In this document: positions 1-11,577 of the stretch, piece after piece
Layout of the letters: each line of letters starts with the position of its first letter
Position numbering within the stretch: position 1 is the stretch's first letter
DNA from: Pomphorhynchus laevis
Taxonomy: Eukaryota > Acanthocephala > Palaeacanthocephala > Echinorhynchida > Pomphorhynchidae
Assembly (NCBI GenBank): GCA_012934845.2
Contig: WNNJ02000350.1
Span: forward strand, 186,001 to 250,000
Length of the DNA stretch: 64,000 bases
Direction of reading: 5' to 3'
The notes under the pieces: model-generated
Told to the model about the DNA's origin: nothing
Seen by the model: the letters and a program-made list of their open reading frames with translations, nothing else
Databases searched by the model: none
Translations under genes and position numbers: made by a program

Positions 1-720
1 AGAATTCCTCCCGGATGTAGCCAGAAAAACGTTCTTTGACAGATACATCTGCATCGAAGTTTACTAACTACAAGGTAGTGATCGGTTGACAGCTCAGTCC
101 CTATATTCACACGAGTGTTCAGAACATAAGGTCGCAGATCAGATGAAACGATTACAAAATCGATCATTGATCTTTGACTCAGAGAATGCTGATGCCATGT
201 GCATTTATGGATTTCCTTATGTTCAAATATGGTGTTGGTTATGCACAAATTGTTACGAGAACAAAAGTGCAATAATTCAAGACCACTCGCATTCAGATCA
301 GAGAGTCCGTTCCTCCCTAACACTCTCTTCCAAGTATTACTGTCGCTACCAACATGAGCATTTCAGTCACCCAATAGAACGAATGAATATCCAACAGTTG
401 TACTATCAAGCAGAGCCTGAAGATCTTCCACGAAGGCTGGGTATTCCGAGAAAATGCTGGGAGCATACGCACACACAACAGTTATTTCCTTTCCCTCTTT
501 GACTAAAAATCTTAGAGACGCCATCCTTTCGTTCACTGGGTTAAACCTCTCTACCACGAACGACAACCGGGGACTTGTAAGTATCCCTACACTCGCCTGT
601 CTTCGCTTTCCTTTGGTAACTCGCTAATAGTTCAAGGTCCAGCCTTGATCCAAAAGTTTAGTTCCAGTTCTAGAATAGTGAAGAGAAGTCACTTCGACTA
701 TTTAAAGACCGAAGAGAACC
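1..720 (-). pseudogene. LINE apurinic-type endonuclease fragment (RTE/L1-like)
   Basis: Read on the minus strand, this is the endonuclease/exonuclease/phosphatase domain that nicks target DNA in non-LTR retrotransposons. One frame runs from about 690 down to the window edge. Landmarks in order are [79 protein letters not shown] and the catalytic TDH. Only two in-frame stops were seen: a TAG near 640 in the linker, and a TGA at 363-365 exactly where the Phe of the GDFN motif should be. The domain is otherwise well preserved, so decay is recent. The RT part would lie outside the window. The family resembles LINEs known from fish and some invertebrates; this is recalled, not searched. Confidence 0.8.
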
Positions 721-1165
721 ATCTCTTCAACTAATCCTGGTTCCTTTCTTGTCAGCGAGATGACATTCTACGTTTCTACATGAAGGCCAGTCCGCTTTGG
801 ATGTTGATGTCTCTTTCACTGTCTCTGTACAAATGCCTGATCACACAGCACCCGGCAATAAAAACTCTTCCGGTCAGTGGTGAGTTGACAATTGTTCTTC
901 GCACTTAATTTTTATTTTGTAACTTTTTGCGAATCATTTTTTATGTCTTGATTTGTTTGATCGACTATCTCCCGTTCACAATATCTTTTGATGATCCAAC
1001 ATCACTATTGTAAGGAAACAGGCCTCTGTGACTCTCTTCCGCCTTTTCGTCTGTTGTCTAATCCGTCGTTGGAGTCATCGGATAGATCAAAATAGTCTAT
1101 GAAAAGACTATCCATACAGCTTATGCAAGCCGGCAAATTATTTAGCCGTTGATTTAACTGACTTT
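721..1165. other. No gene recognised
   Basis: This is probably the remaining 5' flank of the endonuclease fossil next to it, then unique AT-rich DNA. No open frame or recognisable repeat was seen. Confidence 0.4.
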
Positions 1166-1167
1166 TA

Positions 1168-1330
1168 GCAGTTTGCCTGATGACCTCTAATCCTTATTCT
1201 GATACAACGTCTGTTATTTATTAGTCAATTTATAAAAATGACTTTTATTTTAAATTTCAATTTTTTATTTTAACTTGATATAAATTATAAAAAATCTTAA
1301 AACAATTATTCATTTTATTATTTAATTATT
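1168..1330 (+). repeat. Interspersed AT-rich repeat (A-rep), partial copy
   Basis: It starts with TGCCTGATGACCTCTAAT and continues through ACAACGTCTGTTATTTATTAG into TTTTATTTTAAATTTCAATT. The same string recurs at 2785, 3845, 4205, 4385, 30720 and 31370, and in reverse at 27590-27870 and 40840-41000. This copy lacks the upstream GAAACC part seen in the longer copies. Confidence 0.7.
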
Positions 1331-2005
1331 AAATTTTGATTTAGCATTATTATGTTTTGTTTAGTTTATAATTATATAAAATACGTAGACTCAGCTAATT
1401 TGATAACTTTCTGCTCTAGCACACAGACAAAGATTTAAATATAACTTCTTAGTATTTTATATTTATAAATATTAAATATTCTTTTATTTGTATGTACAAT
1501 GCATATTTAGGATTGATAAATTATAATTAATTATAATATAATTTGTGGTATAATAATTCTTTATAAATACTCAAAATTTTCTATAATTCATTATAAGTAA
1601 TTATTATAAATATCGGAATCATAATAATTTTTTTAAGTATACAATTATTTTACAGCACATTTAAGATAATTAATCAATTATGTCTAACTATTTGGTCTTA
1701 TTTTTTTAAATGGCAGTAAAAATATTAACTACACAAGCTTTTACAATTTGCAACCAATTTGTTTTGTTTACTTATTATTTTAAGGCTATAGCAATTCCAA
1801 GTTCAAACTCTACGTAGAAATAAACTTATTTTATAAAAATATACTGTGTACGGTAAAAGTTAGAATATTAATTTTTCTTACTAGTTAATCCCACAGTTAA
1901 AATTTGTGCTATTATCTAAAATTATTAACTTGCATTACATCTTATACCATAAGATGTAATGCAAGTAACAATTACACCATTATTTTGAATAACGATTATG
2001 CTCAC
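1331..2005. other. AT-rich, no gene seen
   Basis: Almost pure A/T with short palindromes such as TAATTATAATTAATTATAA. No coding signal was seen. Confidence 0.5.
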
Positions 2006-2333
2006 TTGCTTTTCATTACATTTCTAAATGATCTGCTCTTACGCATAAATAGCCCCTGCTTGGAATTTGCTGACGATGTGAAAGTATGGTGCGATAGAAT
2101 TTCCAACCCACATGGCCGGCGCCTAAAGTACGATCTTTACACAATATATAACTGGAGTACTGCTATCAGTATGATCATGAATTTATACAAATGTGTCTAT
2201 ATGAAGCTTGGCAACGGTAAACCTAATCTTGACTTTTATTTAGGATGTCAGAAGCTTCGCATTATATCTGAGCACAGAGACACTGTAATCATTTTGAATA
2301 ACGATCTCAAAACTTGACCGAATACCGATTATA
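2006..2333 (+). pseudogene. RT fragment of LINE family F1
   Basis: This is the middle of the F1 reverse transcriptase, matching copy 2 around 23540-23875. It contains FLNDLLLRINSPC, then the catalytic box as EFADDVKVWCD, then FYLGCQKLR and NNDLKT. Identity to the full elements is clearly lower than the identity between the two full copies, so this is an older insertion. A TGA follows NNDLKT, where F1 reads Arg. Both ends are truncated, and the next fragment begins immediately downstream. It has no independent function. Confidence 0.8.
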
Positions 2334-2339
2334 TCCAAT

Positions 2340-2795
2340 CTGTACCCTAATTTCCAATCCGCTTTCCGCTTTAATAACTCCACAGAAATCGCCTGCATGA
2401 AAGTTTACAGCGACCTACTCATTTCTCGTGACAAGGCTTTATATAGTGTTTTCATTTCCCTCAACCTCTCCTCCGCCTTTGACATAGTTGACAACTCCAT
2501 CCTACTTTCTCGCCTTCGTTATGATTACGGATTTTCTTCCTCCCCCGTAGCATGACTTGCATCATATCTATCCGACCGTTCTTTTCGCGAATTTTCAAAT
2601 TCATCATCCTTCCCTCCCATCCATATTTTCTGCGGGGTCCCACAATGATTAATCTTAGGTCCCTGATTTTCTCTCTTCTGCTTGGCGATATCTCGCTATT
2701 TATCAAACCATACTCCTTTAACGTCATGCAATACGACGAGGACATCTTCATCTATGCTCATGCACCCGCCCATCGCATAATTAGCAGTTCCTCCT
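2340..2795 (+). pseudogene. RT fragment of a different CR1-like LINE
   Basis: A second, unrelated reverse-transcriptase remnant follows directly. The translated order is FQSAFR, NNSTEIACMKVYSDLL, a 'LNLSSAFDIVDNSILLSRL' block (RT motif A), a 'LASYLSDRSF' block, GVPQ followed by a stop, LGPLIFSLLLGDIS, and QYDEDIFIYAH in place of the YADD box. Stops interrupt it at the Trp before LASYL and at the Gly after GVPQ. The catalytic YADD has become YDED, so the fragment is dead. RTs starting QSAFR...STETA are typical of CR1/L2-like elements. Confidence 0.7.
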
Positions 2796-2935
2796 GATGA
2801 CCTATAATCCTTATTCTGATACAACGTCTGTTATTTATTAGTCAATCCATAAAAATGACGTTTATTTTAAATTTCAATTTTTTATTTTAACTTGATTTAA
2901 ATTACAAAAAATATAACATTTATTTATCATTTATA
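2785..2935 (+). repeat. A-rep, partial copy
   Basis: Contains CTGATGACCTATAATCC, ACAACGTCTGTTATTTATTAG and the AT-rich tail, as at 1168. It abuts the RT fossil upstream. Confidence 0.65.
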
Positions 2936-3479
2936 CTTCTTTATGGACTTATAAAAATGACTTTTTTAAATTTCAATTTTTTAAAAATAAAAATTTATCC
3001 TTATTCATTATCTCCTTGTTTCAAGTGTTATTTATCCATTAGCAAGATTTATTTATTTAGCAAGTCAATGGACTCCAAGTGTCACAACAACTTCAACAAA
3101 GTATTTATTGGCAATTGTCGAAGTTTAATATGCAGGTTGTTTCAAGTGTTAAGATATTATCGATTTTGATAAAAACTACGAAATCAAAAATGTTTAAAAG
3201 TTTGAAGTTAGATTGTTTGGAAAATGTACAAATTTGTTGAGGGTATTTTGATAATGTTATTACCATAAAATTTTCAGAATTCTCTTTAGTAAAAAAGTAC
3301 TGTATATACGCTGTACAGGCACATAAGAATATAAAGTGAATATATTTCTTAAGTGAATAAGTCAAATAAAATTAAAATTAGTTTGATTCCGAAAATTTTA
3401 AAATAGCTTCTTTTTACACTGAAACAAAGTAGTTGAGGTGGCTTTGTGACTTTTCTTTTTTTATTTCTTTAATATCTTT
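2936..3479. other. AT-rich, no gene seen
   Basis: Short open frames on both strands are low-complexity and show no protein-family motif. Confidence 0.45.
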
Positions 3480-3960
3480 CATATCTTTAATATTAAATAT
3501 AATACATTAAATAATGAAATTTTAAGAATTGCAACAATATGTAATGATATTGGTTTTCTTCAAAATCATTTAAATAATTTAATAGATACATATTTTAAAC
3601 TAGGTTACTATAAAAATACCATCAAACAGAAAATAATAAAATATATAAATCAACAAAATATTATTAAAAATAAATTTAAACTCTTAAGTGGCAAATTTTT
3701 ATAGATGGATAATAAATAATATACTTTGTATTAGAATAAGATACTAGATAGTTTTATCAGAGGAAATACATCATTAGCATGTATTTGGCCCCGCTGCTAT
3801 GTTGGGTAGAGGAGTTAGGGGCCGAAACCTGATAACATAGCAGTTCCTCCTGATGACCTCTAATTATTCTGATACAACGTTTGCTATTTATTAGTCAATT
3901 CATAAAAATGACGTTTATTTTAAATTTTATTTTTTATTTTTATTTTTTAACTAGATTACT
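3480..3960 (+). repeat. A-rep, long copy with a Penelope-like RT tail
   Basis: This is the longest plus-strand copy. Its first part (about 3500-3700) translates with ILRIATICNDIGFLQNHLN, then LIDTYFKLGYYKNTIKQKI. That pattern (R-x4-C, then F-L-x2-x-L, then a G/N-Y motif) resembles the alpha-helical stretch after the RT core of Penelope-like elements. The second part has CTGCTATGTT (3792-3801), GGGGCCGAAACC, AACATAGCAG, then CTCCTGATGACC. The two 10-base segments are exact reverse complements. The Penelope assignment is inference from a short, decayed frame. Confidence 0.55.
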
Positions 3961-4320
3961 ATAAAAATAACATCAAGCAGAAAATAATAAAATATATAAA
4001 TCAACACAATATTATTAAAAATAAATTTAAACTCTTAAGTGGCAAATTTTTATAGATGGATAATAAATAATATACTTTGTATTAGAATAAGGTACACTAA
4101 TTAATCAAATTTAATCAGAGGAAATACGTCATTAGCGTGTATTTGGCCTCGCTGCTATGTTGGGTCAAGGAATAGGGGGTCGAAACCTGATTACACAGCT
4201 GTTCCAATTAATGACCTCTAATAATAGACACCGTCTATTATTCATTGGTTAATTCATAAAAATTGACTTATATTTTATATTTCAATTTTAAATTGGTATA
4301 AATTATATAAAATCTTATAT
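3945..4320 (+). repeat. A-rep, second adjacent copy
   Basis: It repeats the previous unit from the ACTAGATTACTATAAAAATA segment through the CTGCTATGTTGGGTC and GGGGGTCGAAACCTGAT segments. It is more diverged: the downstream arm reads ACACAGCTG and CTGATGA has become TTAATGA. Confidence 0.6.
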
Positions 4321-4369
4321 AACGTTTATTTATTATTTATTATTTATTATTTTATTATACAAATTTTAA

Positions 4370-4525
4370 TTAACATAGCTATTCCTCATGATAACCTATA
4401 TACATCATTCTGATACATTATTAGTCAATACATAAAAATTGACTTTTATTTTAAATTTAAATTTTAAATTGATATAAATTATAAAATATTATATAATTAT
4501 TAATTATTTATAATTATTTATTTTT
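4370..4525 (+). repeat. A-rep, degraded third copy
   Basis: Recognisable by ATAGCTATTCCTCATGATAACCT, TTCTGATACATTATTAG and the AT tail. Confidence 0.5.
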
Positions 4526-6480
4526 TAATTATTTAAATAAAAATAATCTAATTTGGAGCAGTATCGATGAAACACTAATTTATTTTTAATTATCGCTGGC
4601 TGCTACTAGCGTCATCAGATACAGAACGTTTTTTTGCTAATAAAAAATACTATAAGATCACCATCGTTCATTTAGCCCTGCACGCACACATAGTCGAAGC
4701 ATTCTCTTGTAAAAAGTTAAATCTGGTAGAAGTCCGGTAACTTAAAAGAAGGCGGCACTGATTATTCTAATTTAGATATTTGGGTTCAATACCCAAATAT
4801 TTACGTCATACTGATCAAATATAATAAGTTTAAAACCTTTTCGAATAAAATGACCTAATTAAAAATGTAAGAGTACTTCAAGTAATTAATATAACTATTT
4901 TCAATAAAAGATAACTGAATTTATCTAATTACCAGATATTCGATCAATGGCAGAAACAGTTACCGTCTGTTTTCTTTCGATGCTTCCCGTGCCTCTCCCT
5001 GTTTCTAAACGGTAGATGGAGGTGAAGGATCTCCTGGCAGGGAACACTAATAAATCAACAGGTCAGCAGTATTTTTCGTTCTGCCATGAATAGTATCAAA
5101 TCAGTTAGAGGTAGGAAGATACCGTTTAATTATTGTCAGCTTTCGTAAAGATCACTTTGTCCGGGTGTACATTACAGTAAAGCTCTGCACAAGCATATAC
5201 AGATAGAGTTGTCTATATTTTTGTTAATAAAATGCGTGTAACAACAGCTTAGTAAAGATCAACAAGGGCATATATTATCTCAGCTACTAATAATCAGGAA
5301 AACTTGCAACAATATACTACGTATGTGATATATAGAGAGAGAACATATTGACTTAAGCAGAATATAGTGGCGTAGCAAACCTAATAGATCATCAGAGCAT
5401 ATTTATATATTGCTCTACTAGCATATAAAAAGAGCAAACTGAAAATCTAGGCTATTTCCAGTTCCATGGAATTCGGTAATGACATGCCAACAAATATCGA
5501 CCTGTATATTATCAATATGTTTAACAATAAGAGAACAAGCAGGAGAATTGCTTTCGACTAAAAAAGGCGTTCGACAACTTCTTCTACTCGATAGACTTTT
5601 AATGAAAGCATATGTTTTTTTAGGATTAAATATCAACTGGAAACAAAATTCAAGGCAATTGCACAGTAAAGCAGTGGAGAAAAATTAGCCATTTTATATT
5701 GAGAATGCCGAGAAAACGTGAATAAACTTTGAACAGTAAGAATCGATAAGGCGGGCTTTTCAAATAATCGTAGTCGCACAAGACAGATTTATCATATCCA
5801 TCCACGTTAAGATATTTATGTTCCACAAATCTTGATGAGAAATAAAGAGATTTTACTATCACTTGTATGCCAGAATATAACATGACAACAAACTTTTCTA
5901 ATTTGAACATAGTCAAGGGTTTTTGACGATATCGTAATCTCGTGTGCATCCATTATTTCAGTATTTAAGAAAAGCGACAAAGAAGGCATGTCTGCAGAAT
6001 CTAGCATCATGTCCTGATAATAAGAAACATTTCTTTAAGAAGACATACAATAACTTCCAGGAATGTGCGCATGAGTAGACACATCTGTAAATAACTTAAA
6101 GATCTATATTTTTCTTAAACTAATTATACTTCCTTGATTATCAACTATTCTCAACTGTTTTCGCTAACTTTTTATTCAAATGTCATCAACTGCTTTCGAT
6201 CTACTAGCCATATAATGTTCCTTACTAAAGTTTGTGGACTGCAGACATCACTCGACATCTTTATTGAATGAAGATAACAATTGCAGTATATTATATATGC
6301 AAGAATCTAATTTAAATTTATCTTCTCAAACTAAGCCATCTGGGCAAATGCAAATCCTCTGATGTTTTAGAACTTCATTAATGCTTGCTTAATTTTTAGT
6401 TAACACAGTTATAATAACTGCTTATAACCACTAATTATATCCGCCTCAAAATTGGAGTCTGAAATATCTAGTCTCAATAC
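4526..6480. other. No gene recognised; open frames of unknown origin at 5418-6010
   Basis: Mostly AT-rich. Between 5418 and 6010 both strands stay open for unusually long (72, 99 and 64 codons on minus, 69 on plus) and base composition is more balanced, so this may be decayed coding DNA. I found no family motif. A short inverted repeat, CAGTTACCGTCTGTTT with AAACGGTAGA, lies at about 4957-5016. Confidence 0.3.
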
Positions 6481-6485
6481 AGCCG

Positions 6486-6660
6486 GCAAGCTGTATTTGC
6501 TGGCCATTGTCACGTCGAACGATTTCCGAGAATAATGGCAGTCAATTCATCATTAAACAAGTCTGATGAGTTTCTACTTGAATTGGATAAACTTATAAAA
6601 TTGTATCCGAGGATGGTGTTGATTTTTAACACGAATCGCGATATTTGGGATTACTAAAGA
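6486..6660 (+). pseudogene. Possible LINE endonuclease scrap
   Basis: A 40-codon frame from ATG 6536 reads MAVNSSLNKS, then DEFLLELDKLIKLYPRMVLI, FNTNRDIWDY and a stop. The 'LDKLI..YP.MVLI..FN.DIW' spacing looks like the strand before the GDFN motif in CR1/Jockey endonucleases, with GDFN changed to NTNR. It is short and could be chance. Its neighbours are repeats and retroelement debris. Confidence 0.3.
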
Positions 6661-6711
6661 GCTCTCCTTTAAATCCATTTAAACGGTCGGAATTGTATTC
6701 TCTTCCTGTTT

Positions 6712-6775
6712 GAGCTGTAACTAATTTTCTTGAGGTCGAACAGGAGCTGTAACTAATTTTCTTGAGGTCGAACAG
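6712..6775 (+). repeat. Tandem duplication, 2 x 32 bp
   Basis: The 32-base unit starting GAGCTGTAACTAATTTTCTT and ending GGTCGAACAG occurs twice, identically, at 6712-6743 and 6744-6775. The identity of the copies points to a recent slip or duplication. Confidence 0.9.
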
Positions 6776-7249
6776 GAGAATCTCCATTCTCCACATTATC
6801 GAGAATTATATACTCATTTTGTTCGATATGATAAATCACGTTAAATGTTTTTCCTCGGTTTTATCACGTCAAGTGTGGTAAAAATTGATTTTTCTATTAA
6901 AGATAAATCTTCAAGAACATTGCAATCTTCCTCGTCATTTTCAAATTTCACATCGAGCAATAAAAGCATGGAATTTTTTAAAAATACAGCCTTTTATTGT
7001 TTATGATATTTTGAAATTAGGTTTTAAAGTGCTTTCAATAGTTATCAATAGTTAAACAAAAGTTGTTTAAAACGTCTTATTAATGATCGCGAAAGTGAAA
7101 TTATGCAAATTCAGTCGATGAATTAATTTCAAAATCAAAATTTTACTCCAATTTTTTAATTAAAAATATTCATTTCTTAATATTTATTTGAAAAATTTGT
7201 TATTTTATTAATTCTCAATTATTTAAAAACAAAAGTGTAAAATTAAAAT
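6776..7249. other. AT-rich, no gene seen
   Basis: No recognisable coding or repeat content beyond the tandem duplication just upstream. Confidence 0.4.
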
Positions 7250-9720
7250 TTAAAACAAGAGGTTTGACGACCCTCCTCCGCTCATGATCTCCATTATGCA
7301 TGCAGCATAACTCCGCTGAACGGCTACACTGATCCGCTGGAACAGGAAATCACTGGCTTGAGGTTCAGAAGTTGCGCAAATTAAACGTGCCAAGTTCATG
7401 AAGGAACACGAGAAAAGTTTCCCGATATCTCCTGTGCTTTCAACTGCCAATGGGGTTAACATGTATTGACGGCTATCAATGTCAGTGTATTTGTAAACTT
7501 TTAGTTTCGGCGTTATTTACCACACTAGCCGGGGTGTATACTGAAATGCAAAGGTTGTTTGGTGCTGCGGTATCCTGTACAAGTAAAGTCCCATAGAAGC
7601 AGCCTATCGGACAATCAGGGAGTCAGTGTTCCACCGTTAGGTCGTTTGCCGTCAACCCTGCAGACTTCTGTAGGCTCCAACCGTGAAGGTAAGCCAGTGG
7701 AAGTCAATACCATATTTAGGAGATTGTTCGCGTCGGCATGGCGAGAATAACGATACTTTGATTGGCAACAGTCCAGCAAGTGAGTTCATACGGTATCAAC
7801 TTTGTTACTGCAGATGCACTAATACCGAGCACACAACCGGATTTCCAGTCTGAAACGGGAATGGCGTTCAGAAAATCACCGGCGTGATTGCTACACACTG
7901 CTAGCAGCTTGGCGCGGGCCTCGGTAGAAGTTGCTGAGTCTATAAGGGCAGTTTGCTTGACCGAGTAAATAGAACGTGTTCAATGTTTCTGGTGTTCTGT
8001 AGCCACTGGCCTCTCCCACCCGGTAAACGTGAACCACAACCGAGCAGAATCGACAAAGTCTTCACTCTCCTTGATATCACAGTTCGATAATCTGGTTTAG
8101 CCAAGGATTTGAGTCACGAGTTGAAGGGATCCCGAAATCGAGAAACAGAAAGCAGGAATTGACATCTCCGTGCATGTTGAGATGCCAAGTCTACTAATCT
8201 TAACTGTAAGAGAAGACTGGAGCCATGAAGAATCGTGGTAGGCAGGTTGATGATGTCTTGCAAAGTTTCGCGTAGCACCGCGTCATACTGACCACATACA
8301 TTACTTTCGAAGCAAGGTGCGCATCGGAGTAAATTTAACCGTGGAATATTAAGTGCGTTTCGCAGCAGGAAAATAACGTTGTGCTTGGACAATTTCATCA
8401 TGCGAGATCGGAGCTACTCGAGCTTATAAATTAATTATTTCAAAGCGTAGACAATAGAGGTTACATCTCCGATTGAAGCGCTTAAGAGAATAGCACTGCT
8501 TGGAGCGACTACTCTAGCTATAAAATAGCATGAACTCAGCGAGTTCATTCTAGCTATGAACTCAGCATGAATATGCGATCGACGCTACTAAAGGCATTAT
8601 GAAAGTCCAGCTTTACCTCGCCGTATCACTGTGTAAACAGGATCTAAAGAGAGACCTCTCCGAGTGAACGGCGGCTTCGGATCCTCTTGTGACGTCAACT
8701 TCAAGCTTATGAGTAAGGAAAGCATTTCGGATCATGTCATGAGCGTACTGACAGGCTAGTTTAGCGATCGGGCGACACAGCGTACAACTGATGACAATTG
8801 GTCGAGCACCTCCACAGTTCTTTCGGAAGGCTACAATCGAGCACTGAAGGAGATGGGACGAATGGCAGAGTGAACTGATCCGGAAAGAACACTGAGAGGG
8901 CTGAACCCAACTACACCGTCAGCAGAAACTATTGAAAAGAAAAGAATGACGACAAGACACGCTCATATGTCACTACTAACTGGTTCGTCGTAATGTTTGG
9001 ACCAGATGACTTAACTTCAACGTTTCGAACACCTGTAGTTGGTCTGGGATGTTACTGTCTGAGTTTTTTCAACGTTTCGCAACTCTCGGGCAAAAACTAC
9101 TGCTAGCTACTTGTCAGGCGAATTGCTCCGATTATATCACTGTTCTCTGTCTTTATGAGGCACGCCTCCTTAGTAAGTCGTCAGAGCCGTCTTGTTGAGA
9201 GACGTCATTTGGACTTTCGCTGCTCTTTCTCGGCGCGCTGAACGAAGTTGCGCAACAGATATCATCCATCTGATATGCCTCACAGCCCTGTTTAACTTGT
9301 GAAGAAAGACTACTCGAAGCCTCGTAATCATTATGACGATCGGGAACACGAAGTACCGTCTTGATAAAGATTAGAAGCATAGGCCGAGCGTCTAGGTTCG
9401 ATGGATCTTATGCAACCGCAGAGATCATTGAGGGCATGATGGTATGTGCTCGCGTTGACTGATTTTGGGAGTATTCCTGATCCAGGACAGCCATCCTTTC
9501 CTTTTGTATTTTCTCAACAAATCGACCGACGTATTGTGAAACGACCGAAAGCACACCCTGCATTGAGCGTGTGTGGTTGTCATGTTGGGAAACTGAAAAT
9601 TAGAACGTTGAGAAAAACTAGTTCGTATGTTCAGTTCTTCGACCGTCCTATCAACGATTGGCCGACATTCGTATGTGTTTGGTTGATATATCACCTCGAC
9701 TTCTTGCTACACGCATCTCG
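7250..9720 (-). pseudogene. Decayed retroelement with CxxC N-terminus and orphan-type RT
   Basis: Pieces of one protein lie in order on the minus strand, 9694 down to 7250, and align with the element at 58372-60342. In order they are: CRVCFRSF (zinc-ribbon-like, about 9560), then FIKTVLRVP (about 9370) matching FARMVIRVP; then FLLRNALNIPRLNLLRCAPC (about 8370) matching FLLRCSFSIP, with the NIPRLNLLRCAPCFES block; then LTPLAVESTGDIGK and FLFQRISVAVQRSYAACIM (about 7450-7290) matching PIAVESLGVLGK and FLRQRLSASVQRGNAACIL. Many stops and frameshifts separate them, and the catalytic DD box is not readable. The lineage is not assigned; similar RT proteins are common in invertebrate genomes. Confidence 0.65.
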
Positions 9721-9734
9721 GGATGTAACATAAG

Positions 9735-10345
9735 CGTACGACTTATCGATGATCATCGATTGTACCGGTAAATACAGGTCTAGTTGACAAAAGTTTCGCT
9801 GTCGCTCGTTGTGTATTTTATTGTGTATTTTATCTTGTATGTTGTTATTGTGAATTTTATCTCTCAAAATTTGTATTTTATCTTTTAAAACTTTTTATGT
9901 AATTTTATTAAATTTTATTAATTTTATTAATGTATTTTTTAAACGCATAGTCAGTTTTAATAAATTAAAATTTATTATTTTCTGTTCCGACGCTGCCAAA
10001 TTAATATTATCGGCATCATTAAGAATACCACTTTATTTTGCGGTCATGTGTTTATGTTGATCCTAAAAAAAATTTTGGTTTCTTATAAACATACAATTAC
10101 AACATCTTACAAGTTTGAAATTCTAAGCTGCTAACAAATAACTATTTACAATCTAAAGTAAATACAATTACAACGTCTTACAATATATCAGCTATCGGCT
10201 ATTATACATCACCTAAAAAAATTTTGGTTTCTTATAAACATACATTCCTGATCAATCCAGGATTACTTACAATCAATCCAGTTCCTGATCAATCCAGGAT
10301 TACTTAAACGGAACAATATAATAACATACAAGCGAATACCTCGTT
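9735..10345. repeat. AT-rich flank with local direct repeats
   Basis: The phrase AAATTTTGGTTTCTTATAAACATACA occurs at about 10069 and 10216, and TCCTGATCAATCCAGGATTAC occurs twice between 10245 and 10305. No coding frame was seen. F1 copy 1 begins at its right edge. Confidence 0.6.
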
Positions 10346-10359
10346 GTCTCACGATTACA

Positions 10360-11577
10360 ATGACCAAAAAATATAAGAAGGGCAGAATCAATAACTCATT
10401 ATCTGACGACTGTTACACTCAGTTAGAAGTAGGCTGCGATGCGCCAAACTGTGATGTGTGGAGCATTGTCAAAGTCAAGAGTAAAGATCAGGCGATATAT
10501 CACTTGCGATCATTCATGTGCGGCTTTTGCAGTGCTGTTATACGAAGGGCTACGAGGAGTGAGCAAAACAAACCTACCGATGATAATGATAATAACCAAT
10601 GTACCAATTCATGTACAGACACCACAAAAAAAGCCGATCAACTAGAGATCTCCCCTCACGTCCAGAGTAAAACACAACATGATAATAGCCTTTATGTGGC
10701 TTCAACGCCAACTTAAGTGTGGAAAAGGGGACATGAGAGGTCATATACGATTACTAAGATAGTTTCTGATGACGATTCGCACATCATTTCATCTACGCTA
10801 GAAAATTACTTGCCTCCTAAATCAGTAGTAAATGCCACAAGTTCCAACATTGAAGTTGAGCCTCAATGCCGGATGGGCGACAGTGTTTTACGGACTTCAT
10901 TGAATTCAAAGCATGCTCTTATAAATGTTGCACCATGTGATAAGCCAATTATCGACAACAATGACACCAGTGTCCAAGCAAATTCGTCGTCCAGCTTGTG
11001 CACGTCTTCAAACAACAGATCCCCAACCCATATAGCATCGAACTTTTCCCCTACAGAAAATAGTGAAGTTCTACATGCGAAGTCGGTTGAGATAACTCGG
11101 CATCATTATGACAGGTCATATAGCGTGTTATTCAGCGAACTTACTGAGTCCAATTCCGCAAACTCACAGGAACATATGGACCATGACGTGTCTATTTTGC
11201 GTAAGGTATTATCCCATCTATTGCATGAAGGTGATGAAGAGTTAGCATCGTCTATACACGTGAAGAAGCTATTTCGGCTTGGTAAAAGAAGACAGGAGAA
11301 ACCAAGACTGTTGAAGGTGATATTGTCCTCTAGTGATCATGTGCGCATGTTGTTATCACGTGGATATCGTCTTAGGGGGTTGCCATTTCGTATCCTTCGT
11401 GACCTTTCGCCAAATGAGCGATTACAATTACGAAAAGCAAACATCGAATTGAGACACCGGCTTTCTCAAGGTGAGGCTAATATATGCATACGGGATTTTC
11501 GGGTTGTCAAGTGGCGTCCTGTCGTACGTTGGAAACAGTTGGCTCCTTTAACTGTCGGGACCCCTGTTTCCATGTAA
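10360..11577 (+). pseudogene. F1 ORF1 with one internal stop (TAA)
   Basis: This is the nucleic-acid-binding protein of the LINE. Residues 1-118 carry a Cys-rich PHD/zinc-like stretch (CDAPNCDVW, then FMCGFCSAV). An in-frame TAA at 10714-10716 follows, and then 286 further open codons to 11577. The C-terminal part (HVKKLFRLGKRR, LLKVIL, DLSPNERLQLRK, RDFRVVKW) resembles the RRM-like/CTD region of other LINE ORF1 proteins. After the stop there is no ATG (the next codon is GTG), so expression of the second part would need readthrough or internal initiation. The last 94 bases overlap ORF2 in another frame. Copy 2 has TGA at the same codon. Confidence 0.8.

Noticed and set aside
86-502. 138-codon plus-strand frame.
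   Set aside because: It is the antisense shadow of the endonuclease fossil, whose minus-strand motifs are unambiguous.
3845-3875. CTGATGACCTC in A-rep read as a classical type I hammerhead.
   Set aside because: No GAAA follows within stem II distance; GAAAC lies upstream, so only a permuted arrangement is possible.
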